A model generated the notes under the pieces. The model was given only the letters and a program-made list of their open reading frames with translations, made no database searches and had not been told where the DNA came from. Below, in pieces: positions 18,103 to 29,878 of a stretch of DNA of 64,000 nt. Each line of letters begins with the position of its first letter. Within the stretch, counting starts at the first letter, position 1. A program made the translations under genes and the position numbers. Source of the stretch: Streptomyces noursei (lineage in GTDB: Bacteria > Actinomycetota > Actinomycetes > Streptomycetales > Streptomycetaceae); assembly GCF_001646665.1 (NCBI RefSeq), contig NZ_LWBU01000091.1, positions 180,294-244,293 of the forward strand, read 5' to 3'.

Positions 18103-19317
18103 GTGCCTCGTACCGTCAGGGACGTCGTCTTCGTCGACGGCGTCCGCACCCCGTTCGGCAAGGCGGGCCCGAAGGGCATCTACCACGAGACCCGCGCCGA
18201 CGACCTCGTCGTGAAGGCCATCCGGGAGCTGCTGCGCCGCAACCCCGGTCTGGACCCGGCGCAGATCGACGAGGTCGCCATCGCCGCGACCACGCAGATC
18301 GGTGACCAGGGCCTGACCATCGGCCGCACCGCCGGCATCCTGGCGGGCCTGCCGCAGTCGGTGCCCGGCTACTCCATCGACCGCATGTGCGCGGGCGCGC
18401 TGACCGCCGTGACCTCGGTCGCCGGCTCCATCGCCTTCGGCGCGTACGACGCCGTCATCGCCGGTGGCGTCGAGCACATGGGCCGCCACCCCATGGGTGA
18501 GGGCGTCGACCCGAACCCGCGGTTCGTCAGCGAGAAGCTGGTCGACGAGTCCGCCCTGTTCATGGGCATGACCGCCGAGAACCTGCACGACCGCTACCCG
18601 CACATCACCAAGCAGCGCGCCGACGAGTACGCCGTGCGCTCCCAGGAGAAGGCCGCCAAGGCGTACGCCAACGGCAAGATCCAGGCCGACCTGGTGCCCG
18701 TGTCGGTGCGCCGCACCAACCCGGAGGCCGGCGAGACCGGCTGGGGCCTGGTCACCGCCGACGAGCCGATGCGCCCGGGCACGACCCTGGAGTCGCTGGC
18801 CAACCTGAAGACGCCCTTCCGCGTCCACGGCAACGTCACCGCCGGCAACGCCGCGGGCCTCAACGACGGCGCCACCGCGTCGATCATCGCGTCCGAGGAC
18901 TTCGCCCGCGAGAACGGCCTGCCGGTCAAGATGCGCCTCGTCTCGTACGCCTTCGCCGGCGTCGAGCCGGAGGTCATGGGCTACGGCCCGATCCCCGCGA
19001 CCGAGAAGGCCCTCGCCAAGGCCGGCCTGTCGATCGAGGACATCAACCTCTTCGAGATCAACGAGGCCTTCGCCGTCCAGGTGCTGGCCTTCCTCGACCA
19101 CTACGGCATCGCCGACGACGACGCGCGCGTCAACCAGTACGGCGGCGCCATCGCCTTCGGCCACCCGCTCGCCTCCTCCGGCGTCCGTCTGATGACGCAG
19201 CTGGCGCGGCAGTTCGAGGAGCAGCCGGAGGTCCGTTACGGCCTCACCACCATGTGCGTCGGCTTCGGCATGGGCGCCACGGTCATCTGGGAAAACCCCC
19301 ACTGGGAGGGCAAGTGA
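18103..19317 (+). CDS. fadA: Acetyl-CoA acyltransferase (thiolase)
   Basis: This 404-residue thiolase cleaves 3-ketoacyl-CoA in beta-oxidation. The acyl-accepting cysteine is Cys96 (DRMCAGALTAV). The conserved NEAFAVQ, GGAIAFGHPLASSG and TTMCVGFGMG blocks give the catalytic His and second Cys. The GTG at 18103 is preceded by GGAGGAG at the right distance. The stop overlaps the next gene by 4 bp (GTGA), so this is the first gene of a two-gene operon encoding the last three steps of the beta-oxidation cycle. Confidence 0.95.
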   Translation: MPRTVRDVVFVDGVRTPFGKAGPKGIYHETRADDLVVKAIRELLRRNPGLDPAQIDEVAIAATTQIGDQGLTIGRTAGILAGLPQSVPGYSIDRMCAGALTAVTSVAGSIAFGAYDAVIAGGVEHMGRHPMGEGVDPNPRFVSEKLVDESALFMGMTAENLHDRYPHITKQRADEYAVRSQEKAAKAYANGKIQADLVPVSVRRTNPEAGETGWGLVTADEPMRPGTTLESLANLKTPFRVHGNVTAGNAAGLNDGATASIIASEDFARENGLPVKMRLVSYAFAGVEPEVMGYGPIPATEKALAKAGLSIEDINLFEINEAFAVQVLAFLDHYGIADDDARVNQYGGAIAFGHPLASSGVRLMTQLARQFEEQPEVRYGLTTMCVGFGMGATVIWENPHWEGK

Positions 19318-21443
19318 GCACCACCGCTGAGCTTCTGAAGGGTGCGGCCGAGCTGTTCCCGGACGAGGTCGTCACCACCGCCCACGTACGGCACTTCGAC
19401 CTGCCCTTCGGGGCCGGCCGGTTCGCGCTGATCACGCTGGACAACGGCTTCGACCACACCAAGCCGACCACCTTCGGCCCGCAGTCCCTGGCGAACCTCA
19501 ACACCGCCATCGACCAGGTCGAGAAGGAGGCGGCCGAGGGCACGATCGTCGGTGCCGGCATCACCGGCAAGCCGTTCATCTTCGCCGTCGGCGCCGACCT
19601 CAAGGGCGTCGAGCTGCTGAAGCGCCACGAGGACGCGCTCGCCATCGGCAAGGGCGGCCACGACGTCTTCAAGCGGCTGTCGTCGCTGGGCGTGCCGACC
19701 TTCGCGTACTACAACGGCGCGGCGATGGGCGGCGGTGTCGAGGTCGGTCTGCACTGCACCTACCGCACCGTGTCGTCGGCCCTGCCGGCGTTCTCGCTGC
19801 CCGAGGTCTTCCTCGGTCTGGTCCCGGGCTGGGGCGGCTGCACCGTCCTGCCGAACCTGATCGGTGCCGACCGCGCGGTGACGGTGATCATCGAGAACTC
19901 GCTCAACCAGAACAAGCAGCTCAAGGGCAAGCAGGTCTACGAGCTCGGGATCGCCGACGCGATCTTCGAGGGCGCGGACTTCCTGGAGCAGTCGCTGCTG
20001 TGGACCGCGTCCGTCCTCAAGGGCGAGATCGTGGTCGAGCGCGCCGAGGTCGACCGCGGCGAGGGCTGGGACGCGGCCGTGGCCCGCGGCCGGTTCATCG
20101 CCGACTCCAAGGTGCACGGTGCGGCCCCGGCCGCGTACCGCGCCCTGGACATCATCGAGGCGGCCAAGGACGGCGACCTCCAGAAGGGCTTCGACGCCGA
20201 GGACACGGCGCTCGCCGACCTGATCATGGGCGGCGAGCTGCGGTCCGGCATCTACGCCTTCAACCTGGTGCAGAAGCGCGCCAAGCGCCCGGCCGGCGCG
20301 CCGGACAAGAGCCTGGCCCGCCCGGTCACCAAGGTCGGCGTCGTCGGCGCCGGTCTGATGGCCTCGCAGCTGGCGCTGCTGTTCCTGCGCCGCCTGGAGG
20401 TGCCGGTCGTCCTGACGGACATCGACCAGGAGCGCGTCGACAAGGGCGTGGGCTACGTCCACGGCGAGATCGACAAGCTGCTCGGCAAGGGCCGTATCAA
20501 CCAGGACAAGGCCAACCGTCTCAAGGGCCTGGTGTCGGGCGTCCTGGACAAGGCCGAGGGCTTCGCGGACGCGGACTTCATCATCGAGGCCGTGTTCGAG
20601 GAGATGAGCGTCAAGCAGAAGGTGTTCGCGGAGGTCGAGGCGGTCGCCCCGGCGCACGCGATCCTCGCCACCAACACCTCCTCGCTGTCGGTGTCGGAGA
20701 TGGCCTCCAAGCTCCAGCACCCGGAGCGCGTGGTCGGCTTCCACTTCTTCAACCCGGTCGCGATCCTGCCGCTGCTGGAGATCGTCCGCGGTGAGCAGAC
20801 CGACGACGCGTCGCTGGCGACCGCGTTCGGCGTGGCGAAGAAGCTGAAGAAGACGGCCGTTCTGACGAAGGACGCCCCGGCGTTCGTCGTGAACCGCATC
20901 CTCACCCGCTTCATGGGCGAGATCCAGAACGTCATCGACGAGGGCACCCCGGTCGAGACCGCGGAGAAGGCCATCGAGCCGCTCGGTCTGCCGATGTCCC
21001 CGCTGGTGCTGCTGGAGCTGGTCGGCCCGGCGATCGGTCTGCACGTCTCCGAGACCCTGAACCGCGCCTTCCCGGACCGCTTCACGGTCTCCCCGAACCT
21101 GGCCGCCGTGGTCAAGGCGGGCAAGCGCGGCTTCTACGTCTACGACTCGGGCAAGCCCGAGCTGGACCCCGAGGTCGCGGCGCTGCTGAAGCAGGGCGAC
21201 ACCGTCCTGACCGAGCAGCAGGTGCGGGACCGTGTCCTGGACGCGGTGGCGCAGGAGATCGGCCTGATGCTGGACGAGGGCGTCGTCGCCGAGGCCCAGG
21301 ACATCGACCTGTGCCTGATCACGGGCGCCGGCTGGCCCTTCCACCTGGGCGGCATCACGCCGTACCTGGACCGCGAGGGCGTGTCGGAGCGCGTGAACGG
21401 CAAGCGTTTCCTGGCGCAGGGCGTGGCGAGCGTCCCGGCGTAA
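19314..21443 (+). CDS. fadB: Enoyl-CoA hydratase / 3-hydroxyacyl-CoA dehydrogenase (bifunctional)
   Basis: This 709-residue multifunctional enzyme has an N-terminal crotonase domain (about 25-300; oxyanion-hole segments AGITGKPFIFAVGADLKGVE and YNGAAMGGGVEVG) and a 3-hydroxyacyl-CoA dehydrogenase part. The dehydrogenase NAD motif KVGVVGAGLMASQ begins near residue 337, and its catalytic His lies in VVGFHFFNPV. Together these hydrate enoyl-CoA and oxidise the hydroxyacyl-CoA that the thiolase then cleaves. GTG 19314 overlaps the thiolase stop, arguing for coupled translation and complex formation. Confidence 0.95.
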   Translation: MSTTAELLKGAAELFPDEVVTTAHVRHFDLPFGAGRFALITLDNGFDHTKPTTFGPQSLANLNTAIDQVEKEAAEGTIVGAGITGKPFIFAVGADLKGVELLKRHEDALAIGKGGHDVFKRLSSLGVPTFAYYNGAAMGGGVEVGLHCTYRTVSSALPAFSLPEVFLGLVPGWGGCTVLPNLIGADRAVTVIIENSLNQNKQLKGKQVYELGIADAIFEGADFLEQSLLWTASVLKGEIVVERAEVDRGEGWDAAVARGRFIADSKVHGAAPAAYRALDIIEAAKDGDLQKGFDAEDTALADLIMGGELRSGIYAFNLVQKRAKRPAGAPDKSLARPVTKVGVVGAGLMASQLALLFLRRLEVPVVLTDIDQERVDKGVGYVHGEIDKLLGKGRINQDKANRLKGLVSGVLDKAEGFADADFIIEAVFEEMSVKQKVFAEVEAVAPAHAILATNTSSLSVSEMASKLQHPERVVGFHFFNPVAILPLLEIVRGEQTDDASLATAFGVAKKLKKTAVLTKDAPAFVVNRILTRFMGEIQNVIDEGTPVETAEKAIEPLGLPMSPLVLLELVGPAIGLHVSETLNRAFPDRFTVSPNLAAVVKAGKRGFYVYDSGKPELDPEVAALLKQGDTVLTEQQVRDRVLDAVAQEIGLMLDEGVVAEAQDIDLCLITGAGWPFHLGGITPYLDREGVSERVNGKRFLAQGVASVPA

Positions 21444-21454
21444 CCACACAGGGC

Positions 21455-21488
21455 GACGGGCCGCGGGGGACACCCCCTGCGGCCCGTC
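21455..21488 (+). terminator. Stem-loop terminator after fadB
   Basis: GACGGGCCGCGGGGG pairs with CCCCC-T-GCGGCCCGTC around an ACA loop, with one bulged T. It lies 12 nt after the fadB stop, between convergent genes. Confidence 0.75.
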
Positions 21489-21846
21489 CGCCGTTTCCGG
21501 GCCCACGGTCCGCACCCGGACGACGGCCCGGAGCAGGCCCGTGCCGCTACCCCCACCCGCAGTCGGCGTCCGGCCGGGGCGGGGCCGTGCAGGGTCGCCC
21601 CCGCAGGGGTTGGCGGCTTCAGCGGGGCTCCCTCACTCGTAACCCGAGGCCGCCGGCCCGGAGGAGGCGAGCCCGGAGGGGCACCGCCCCCACCCACCGG
21701 CAGCCCACCGAACCGCACCCGGCGCGAACCGGGAACAGGCACCGCCCCGCGGGTGAACGGGGCAAGGGCGCCGCCCCTGTCCCGTTGTGCCCACCCGTCC
21801 CGCCCCAGCGGGACGACTGCCCACGACGGGAGTGGGCGCGAGACGG
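21489..21846. other. Intergenic region between fadB and recQ
   Basis: This 358-bp stretch lies between convergent genes. Open frames cross it on both strands only because stop codons are rare at this GC content; none has a plausible start, ribosome site or recognisable protein. I see nothing functional beyond the terminator at its left edge. Confidence 0.5.
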
Positions 21847-23694
<1,848 letters not shown>

Positions 23695-23764
23695 CCGCCG
23701 ATTCTACGAGCGGCCGCCCCGAACGGCCCAAACGGCGGACGGGGCGGCCTGCGGTGCGGTACGG

Positions 23765-25282
23765 CTACGGGGCCTCGGTGCCGAGGGAGCGCGTGCGGCG
23801 GCCCAGGCGGCTGTGGGAGCGCCCGTACAGGAAGTACACGACGATGCCGATCGCCATCCAGACGGCGAAGCGGAACCACGTCTCGTTCGGCAGGTTGAGC
23901 ATCAGCCACAGCGAGGCGGCGACCGACAGGATCGGGACGAACGGCACCCAGGGGGTGCGGAAGGCCCGGTGCAGGTCGGGGCGGGTGCGGCGCAGGATGA
24001 TCACGCCGATCGCGACGACCACGAAGGCGAAGAGGGTGCCGATGTTCACCAGGGTCGCCAGCTCGTCGATGCTGGTGAAGCCGGAGACGAAGGCGATGAT
24101 CACGCCGAGCAGGATGGTGGGGCGGTACGGGGTGCGGAACCTCGGGTGCGTGACGGAGAAGAACCGCGGCAGCAGCCCGTCGCGGCTCATCGCGAAGAAC
24201 ACCCGGGTCTGGCCGAGGAGCAGGATGAGGCACACGGTGGTGAGGCCGACCGCCGCGCCGAAGCTGATGACACCGGCGTAGAAGGGGTGCCCGACGGATT
24301 TGAACGCGTCGGCGAGCGGGGCGCTGGTCGACAGCTCGGTGTAGTGCTGCATACCGGTCACGACCAGCGCGACGGCCACGTACAGCACGGTGCAGATGAG
24401 GAGCGAGCCGAGGATGCCGCGCGGCATGTCGCGTTGCGGCAGCTTGGTCTCCTCGGCGGCGGTGGCGACGACGTCGAAGCCGATGAAGGCGAAGAAGACG
24501 ACGGACGCGGCGGTGAAGATGCCCATGACGCCGAAGTTGGTGGGCTCGTATCCGAAGATCGTCGAGACCAGAGCGGCGTCCCAGCCGGAGGAGCTCTCCG
24601 GGGTCACCGCCTTGGGGATGAAGGGCGAGTAGTTGTCTCCCACGACGAAGAACAGGCCCGCGACGATCACGATCATGACGACCGTCACCTTGATCGCCAC
24701 CACGAGCGCGGTGATGCGGGCCGACAGCTTCATGCCGACGACGAGGACGGCGGTGAGCACCAGGACCAGGATGAAGGCGAGGATGTCGAAGGTGCCGCCC
24801 TCCGCGTCCGGTCCTTGGAGCCACGCCGGTAGGTGCCAGTCGACGTTGTCCATCAGCGACCGTACGTAGCCGGACCAGCCGACGGCGACGACCGCGGTGC
24901 CGAGGGCGAACTCCAGGACGAGGTCCCAGCCGATGATCCACGCCGGCAGCTCGCCGAGCGAGGCGTACGCGAAGGTGTACGCCGACCCGGCCACGGGGAC
25001 CGTGGAGGCGAATTCGGCGTAGCACAGGGCGGCCAGCGCGCAGACGATGCCGGCGGCGACGAACGCCAGCGCGGTCGCCGGTCCGGCGTTCTCCTTGGCG
25101 ACCTTGCCCGTGAGGACGAAGATGCCCGTGCCGATGATGACGCCGACGCCGAAGACCGTCAGGTCCCAGGCGGAGAGCGACTTCTTGAGTGCGTGTTCGG
25201 GCTCCTCGGTGTCCTGGATCGATTGCTCGACGCTCTTTGTCCGGAACATCCCGGTGTCGCGTGACTGCTGGCCCATACTCAC
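23765..25282 (-). CDS. APC family amino-acid permease
   Basis: This 505-residue membrane protein has about 12 hydrophobic segments and is of the cationic amino-acid transporter (YfnA/CAT) type within the APC superfamily. The first-helix motif GVGVIIGTGIFVLTG, the conserved AEFASTVPVAGSAYT and the FIGFDVVATAAEE segment support this. It imports an amino acid by secondary transport; substrate not predictable. I chose GTG 25282 since GGAGGT lies 6 nt upstream; ATG 25276 is in the same frame but too far from the ribosome site. Confidence 0.88.
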   Translation of the reverse strand: MSMGQQSRDTGMFRTKSVEQSIQDTEEPEHALKKSLSAWDLTVFGVGVIIGTGIFVLTGKVAKENAGPATALAFVAAGIVCALAALCYAEFASTVPVAGSAYTFAYASLGELPAWIIGWDLVLEFALGTAVVAVGWSGYVRSLMDNVDWHLPAWLQGPDAEGGTFDILAFILVLVLTAVLVVGMKLSARITALVVAIKVTVVMIVIVAGLFFVVGDNYSPFIPKAVTPESSSGWDAALVSTIFGYEPTNFGVMGIFTAASVVFFAFIGFDVVATAAEETKLPQRDMPRGILGSLLICTVLYVAVALVVTGMQHYTELSTSAPLADAFKSVGHPFYAGVISFGAAVGLTTVCLILLLGQTRVFFAMSRDGLLPRFFSVTHPRFRTPYRPTILLGVIIAFVSGFTSIDELATLVNIGTLFAFVVVAIGVIILRRTRPDLHRAFRTPWVPFVPILSVAASLWLMLNLPNETWFRFAVWMAIGIVVYFLYGRSHSRLGRRTRSLGTEAP

Positions 25283-25377
25283 CGGCGTACCTCCGTAGCC
25301 ATCGGCCTCTACCGCCCATGATCGAGAGGGCTGCGCGACGGCGCCCGCCCAGGGAGGCCCATTCACACGAAAGGACC

Positions 25378-25410
25378 GGCCGGAAACCCCTCGGGGTGCT
25401 CCGACCGGCC
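25378..25410. terminator. Stem-loop downstream of dxs
   Basis: GGCCGG and CCGGCC form an outer stem around an inner ACCCC/GGGGT hairpin, 27 nt after the dxs stop. The stem is interrupted, so it is a moderate terminator candidate. Confidence 0.4.
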
Positions 25411-25436
25411 CAATGCGCGGGGTGGCGGCGGTGGCG

Positions 25437-27350
25437 TCAGTCGCGGGCGGCCCGCACCTCGGCCTGCTCGTACCGGCCGTCCAGCTTGGAGACGAGGCCG
25501 GTGACCTGGCGGGCGATGTCCGGGGCGGTCAGCCCGATCTCGGCCAGGACCTCCTTGCGGGAGGCGTGGTCCAGGAAGCGCGGCGGGATGCCGAAGTCGC
25601 GCAGCGGTACGTCGACGCCGGCGTCGCGCAGGGCCTGGGCGACGGCGCAGCCGACGCCGCCGACGCGGCCGTTGTCCTCGACGGTGACGACGACGCGGTG
25701 GCGGTCGGCGAGCGGCGCCATGGCCTCGTCGACCGGCTTGACCCAGCGCGGGTCGACGACCGTGGTGGAGATGCCCTGCTGGTCGAGCAGGCCGGCGATC
25801 TCCAGGCACATGGGTGCCAGCGCGCCGACGGAGACCAGCAGCACGTCGGGCGTGTCCGTGCCCGCCTCGCGCAGGACGTCCATGCCGCCGACGCGGCCCA
25901 CGGCCTCGACGGCCGGGCCGACCGCGCCCTTGGAGTAGCGCACGACGGTCGGCGCGTCGTCGACCTCGACGGCCTCGCGCAGCTGGGCGCGGACCTGGTC
26001 GGCGTCGCGCGGGGCGGCGATCCGCAGGCCGGGGACGACCTGGAGGATCGACATGTCCCACATGCCGTTGTGGGAGGCGCCGTCGGTGCCGGTGACGCCC
26101 GCCCGGTCCAGGACGAAGGTCACCCCGCACTTGTGCAGGGCGACGTCCATGAGGACCTGGTCGAAGGCGCGGTTGAGGAACGTGGCGTACACCGCGAAGA
26201 CGGGGTGGAGGCCGCCGGTGGCGAGGCCGGCCGCGGAGACGGCGCCGTGCTGCTCGGCGATGCCGACGTCGTACACCCGGTCGGGGAAGGCCTTGGCGAA
26301 CTTGTCGAGGCCGACCGGCTGGAGCATGGCGGCGGTGATGGCGACGATGTCCTCGCGCTCACGGCCGAGCTCGACCATCTCGTCGGCGAAGACGCCGGTC
26401 CAGTCGGCGCCGGAGGAGGAGATCGGCAGGCCGGTGTCGGGGTGGATCTTGCCGACGGCGTGGAAGCGGTCGGCCTCGTCGGCCAGGGCGGGCTGGTAAC
26501 CGCGGCCCTTCTCGGTGAGGCAGTGCACGATGACCGGTCCGCCGAACCGCTTGGCGCGGGTCAGCGCGGACTCCAGGGCCTCGATGTCGTGGCCGTCGAT
26601 GGGGCCGACGTACTTCAGGCCGAGGTCCTCGAACATGCCCTGCGGCGCGATGAAGTCCTTCAGGCCCTTCTTGGCGCCGTGCAGGGTCTCGTACAGCGGC
26701 TTGCCGACGACCGGGGTGCGGTCGAGGATCTCCTTGGTGCGGGCGAGGAAGCGCTCGTAGCCGTCGGTGGTGCGCAGCGTGGCGAGGTGGTTGGCGAGGC
26801 CGCCGATCGTCGGGGCGTAGGAGCGCTCGTTGTCGTTGACGACGATGACGAGCGGCCGGTCCTTGGCCTCGGCGATGTTGTTGAGCGCCTCCCAGGCCAT
26901 GCCGCCGGTGAGGGCGCCGTCACCGATGACGGCGACGACGTGGTCGTCGCGCCGGAGGACCTCGTTGGCCTTGGCCAGGCCGTCGGCCCAGCCGAGGACG
27001 GTGGAGGCGTGGCTGTTCTCGATGACGTCGTGCTCGGACTCGGCCCGCGCCGGGTAGCCGGACAGGCCGCCCTTCATCTTGAGCCGCGAGAAGTCCTGGC
27101 GGCCGGTGAGCAGCTTGTGGACGTACGACTGGTGACCGGTGTCCCAGAGGATCTTGTCCTTGGGGGACTCGAAGACCCGGTGCAGGGCGATGGTCAGCTC
27201 GACCACGCCCAGGTTGGGACCGAGGTGGCCGCCGGTCTTGGAGACGGCGTCCACCAGGAAGGACCGGATCTCCGCGGCCAGCTGGTCCAGCTGCTCCGGG
27301 GAGAGCCGGTCGAGATCGCGCGGGCCCGTGATACGGGTCAGCAGAGCCAC
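25437..27350 (-). CDS. dxs: 1-deoxy-D-xylulose-5-phosphate synthase
   Basis: This 637-residue thiamine-diphosphate enzyme condenses pyruvate and glyceraldehyde 3-phosphate, the first step of the MEP isoprenoid pathway. Visible are the N-terminal [16 protein letters not shown], the cofactor-binding [18 protein letters not shown] and, in the pyrimidine domain, [17 protein letters not shown]; the C-terminal transketolase domain is complete. It is a single gene with its own promoter. A strong terminator stands between it and the sugar-transport operon upstream. Confidence 0.97.
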   Translation of the reverse strand: MALLTRITGPRDLDRLSPEQLDQLAAEIRSFLVDAVSKTGGHLGPNLGVVELTIALHRVFESPKDKILWDTGHQSYVHKLLTGRQDFSRLKMKGGLSGYPARAESEHDVIENSHASTVLGWADGLAKANEVLRRDDHVVAVIGDGALTGGMAWEALNNIAEAKDRPLVIVVNDNERSYAPTIGGLANHLATLRTTDGYERFLARTKEILDRTPVVGKPLYETLHGAKKGLKDFIAPQGMFEDLGLKYVGPIDGHDIEALESALTRAKRFGGPVIVHCLTEKGRGYQPALADEADRFHAVGKIHPDTGLPISSSGADWTGVFADEMVELGREREDIVAITAAMLQPVGLDKFAKAFPDRVYDVGIAEQHGAVSAAGLATGGLHPVFAVYATFLNRAFDQVLMDVALHKCGVTFVLDRAGVTGTDGASHNGMWDMSILQVVPGLRIAAPRDADQVRAQLREAVEVDDAPTVVRYSKGAVGPAVEAVGRVGGMDVLREAGTDTPDVLLVSVGALAPMCLEIAGLLDQQGISTTVVDPRWVKPVDEAMAPLADRHRVVVTVEDNGRVGGVGCAVAQALRDAGVDVPLRDFGIPPRFLDHASRKEVLAEIGLTAPDIARQVTGLVSKLDGRYEQAEVRAARD

Positions 27351-27467
27351 CCGTGCCTCCTTGCGTGTTGAGCTGGTCGAGCTGCCGATTTTGTCGAGTC
27401 TAATGTTCCGCCCCCGACGGTGGTCATCGGGCGGTCCGTAACGCGTCGTGCCGTTGGCTCAGACGCA

Positions 27468-27504
27468 GCAATGCCCGGCGCCGGTTGAGGGCGCCGGGCA
27501 TTGC
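27468..27504 (-). terminator. Perfect stem-loop terminator after xylH
   Basis: A 15-bp perfect stem (GCAATGCCCGGCGCC and its complement) with a 7-nt loop lies 31 nt downstream of the xylH stop and ends the sugar-transport operon. Confidence 0.85.
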
Positions 27505-27534
27505 GGTGGTCACATGACCACGCGGGGGTTCACC

Positions 27535-28818
27535 CTACGCGCGGCCTGCGGTCTTCTGGGTACGGCGGGAGACCGAGTCGATCACCACGGCGGCGAGGAG
27601 CACCGCGCCGGTGATCATGTACTGGATCTCGGACGCCATGCCCAGCATGTTGAGGCCCTGCTGGATCGACTGGATCACGATCATGCCCAGCAGCGCGGAC
27701 CAGACCTTGCCGCGGCCGCCGAAGAGGCTGGTGCCGCCGATGACGGCCGCCGCGATGACGAGCATCAGGGTGTTGCCGCCGCCCAGGCTCTTGGTGGCGC
27801 CGCCGGAGAGGCTGGCCACGAAGAGGCCGCCGAAGGCGGCGAGCAGGCCCGAGAGGCCGAAGACCAGGATGCGGACCCGGTCGACGTTGATGCCGGCGCG
27901 GCGGGCCGCCTCGGCGTTGCCGCCGACCGCGAAGACCTGCCGGCCGAAGGTGGTGCGGCGGGCGACGAAGTCGGCGACGACCAGGACGGCGAGGAAGAGC
28001 ACCAGCGCGAGCGGCAGGCCACGGGCGCCGGCCGGCTCGTTGAGGACGTAGGCGACGACGAAGCACAGGACGGCGACGAAGCCGGCGCGCAGCACGATCT
28101 CGCTGACCGGGCGGGCCGGGAGCGCGGCGGCCTTGCGGCGCTTGCTGTCCAGCAGGAGCGAGGCCGCGTAGGCGAGGACGGCGACCAGGGCGAGGCCGTA
28201 CGCGGCGGCCTTGTCCTCGAAGTAGTAGCCGGTCAGGTGCTCGACGACGCTGCCGGTGGGGGCGTTGATCGAGCCCTCCTGGCCCATGAGCCAGATCTGC
28301 AGGCCGCTCCAGCCGAGGAAGCCGGCGAGGGTGACGACGAACGCCGGTACGCCGATCTTGGCGAAGAAGAAGCCGTGGAGGAGACCGAGGGCGAGGCCGG
28401 ACAGGACGGCGATGGCGACGGCGAGCCAGTCGTTCATGCCGTTGCTGACGTTGAGCACCGCCCACACGGCGGCGCCGACGCCGGCGACGGAGCCGACCGA
28501 CAGGTCGATCTCGCCGAGGATCAGCACGAACACGATGCCGACCGCCATGATGCCGAGGCCGGAGGTGTAGACGGCGATGTTGGCGACGGAGCTGGCGGAG
28601 AGGAAGTTGCTGTTCTGCGACTGGAAGACGATCGCGATGACGATCAGGCCGATGAACACCGGCAGGGAGCCCAGCTCGCCGCCGCGCACCTTGCGGGTGA
28701 ACTCGGTCCAGTAGCCCTTGAGGCCCTCCTCGCGGACGAGGAGGCGCGGGTCGACGGCCGGAATGGGGGCGGCGGACTGCTCCGCGTCCGGGGCGGGGGT
28801 CTTGGTGAGGTCGCTCAC
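27535..28818 (-). CDS. xylH: Xylose-type sugar ABC transporter permease
   Basis: This 427-residue membrane protein of the RbsC/XylH family (carbohydrate uptake transporter class 2) has about ten to twelve membrane helices. The family motifs GEIDLSVGSVAG, GVPAFVVTLAGFLGWSG and GGTSLFGGRGKVW are visible. It forms the sugar channel with the XylG ATPase and the XylF binding protein encoded upstream. The GTG at 28818 overlaps the xylG stop by 4 bp. The gene set xylF-xylG-xylH next to the ROK regulator matches the S. coelicolor arrangement, from which I take the xylose assignment. Confidence 0.9.
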   Translation of the reverse strand: MSDLTKTPAPDAEQSAAPIPAVDPRLLVREEGLKGYWTEFTRKVRGGELGSLPVFIGLIVIAIVFQSQNSNFLSASSVANIAVYTSGLGIMAVGIVFVLILGEIDLSVGSVAGVGAAVWAVLNVSNGMNDWLAVAIAVLSGLALGLLHGFFFAKIGVPAFVVTLAGFLGWSGLQIWLMGQEGSINAPTGSVVEHLTGYYFEDKAAAYGLALVAVLAYAASLLLDSKRRKAAALPARPVSEIVLRAGFVAVLCFVVAYVLNEPAGARGLPLALVLFLAVLVVADFVARRTTFGRQVFAVGGNAEAARRAGINVDRVRILVFGLSGLLAAFGGLFVASLSGGATKSLGGGNTLMLVIAAAVIGGTSLFGGRGKVWSALLGMIVIQSIQQGLNMLGMASEIQYMITGAVLLAAVVIDSVSRRTQKTAGRA

Positions 28819-29600
28819 TTCGCGTCCTCCTTCGTGGCCGTACGCGCCTGGCGGCGGGTCACGGCGTTGTCCGTGGCGCCGGTGATCGCGGCGATGATCT
28901 CTTCGTGGCTGGTGTCCGCGACGTTGAAGACACCGTTGTTGCGGCCCAGGCGCAGGACGGCGACCTTGTCGGCGACGGCGCGCACGTCGGCCATGTTGTG
29001 GCTGATGAGGATGACGCCGTGGCCGCGCTCGCGCAGCCGCTCGACCAGGTCGAGGACCTGGGCAGTCTGCTCGACGCCGAGGGCGGCGGTCGGCTCGTCC
29101 AGGATGACGATCTTGGGGTCGCCGATGAGGGCGCGGGCGATGGCGACGACCTGGCGCTGACCGCCGGAGAGGGCGGCGACCGGGATGCGGACGCTGGGGA
29201 TGCGGATGGACAGGGTGTCCAGCAGCTCCTTGGCGCGCTTCTCCATCGCGATCTCGTCGAGGACGGAGAGGCTCTTCAGCTCGCTGCCGAGGAAGAGGTT
29301 GGCGACGACGTCGAGGTTGTCGCAGAGGGCGAGGTCCTGGTAGACGGTCGCCACTCCGAGGTCCTGGGCGTCGTTCGGCCGCTGGATCCTGACCTCGTTG
29401 CCCTCCCACTCGATGGCGCCTTCATCGATGGGGTGAACCCCCGAGATGGTCTTGACGAGCGTCGACTTGCCGGCGCCGTTGTCGCCGACCAGGGCGACGA
29501 CCTCACCGGCGTGGATCTCCAGGTCTACGTCGGTGAGCGCTTGGACGGCGCCGAACCGCTTGGAGACTCCGCGCAACGCCAACACGGGCGTAGCGAACAC
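28815..29600 (-). CDS. xylG: Sugar ABC transporter ATP-binding protein, single domain
   Basis: About 261 residues with one nucleotide-binding domain: Walker A GDNGAGKST, signature LSGGQRQV, Walker B IVILDEPTAALG and H-loop ISHNM. Class-2 sugar ATPases in enterobacteria usually carry two fused domains of about 500 residues, so this one must act as a homodimer. GTG 29600 is preferred over ATG 29609, because the AAGGAG ribosome site abuts the ATG directly but is 9 nt from the GTG. It is coupled to xylH by a GTGA overlap and separated from xylF by a large hairpin. Confidence 0.88.
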   Translation of the reverse strand: MFATPVLALRGVSKRFGAVQALTDVDLEIHAGEVVALVGDNGAGKSTLVKTISGVHPIDEGAIEWEGNEVRIQRPNDAQDLGVATVYQDLALCDNLDVVANLFLGSELKSLSVLDEIAMEKRAKELLDTLSIRIPSVRIPVAALSGGQRQVVAIARALIGDPKIVILDEPTAALGVEQTAQVLDLVERLRERGHGVILISHNMADVRAVADKVAVLRLGRNNGVFNVADTSHEEIIAAITGATDNAVTRRQARTATKEDAK

Positions 29601-29787
29601 GTGAATCATCTCCTTCGCCGCCTGTCCGGCGGGGATGGTGGTACGTGGAGCGAGAAGAGGGGGACCGGTCCGGCCGGGCCGGGTGCCCACCCGGCACGGA
29701 CGGGACCGGGGCCGGGGCGCGTGCCCGCGGGGCGGGCCCGGCGCGGCGGCCGGGGGTCCGGTGGGTCCGGTGGGGTCCGGGTGGTGA

Positions 29788-29836
29788 GTCCGGCGCCCGC
29801 CCGCGCTTGCGGGGCGTGGAGGGGCGGGCGCCGGAC
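29788..29836 (-). repeat. Intercistronic stem-loop between xylF and xylG
   Basis: A 15-bp perfect inverted repeat (GTCCGGCGCCCGCCC and its complement) encloses a 19-nt loop, 43 nt after the xylF stop. It could partly terminate transcription or protect the 3' end of the xylF message. Either would give more binding protein than ATPase and permease, a common pattern in binding-protein-dependent systems. Confidence 0.65.
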
Positions 29837-29878
29837 CGGTCCGGGGTGGCCGCGGGGGCCGTGGGCCGGGGCCGGGGG

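Noticed and set aside
17907..18179. Minus-strand 90-codon frame upstream of the thiolase
   Set aside because: It overlaps the thiolase promoter and start, has no ribosome site and no recognisable domain; typical of chance open frames at this GC content.
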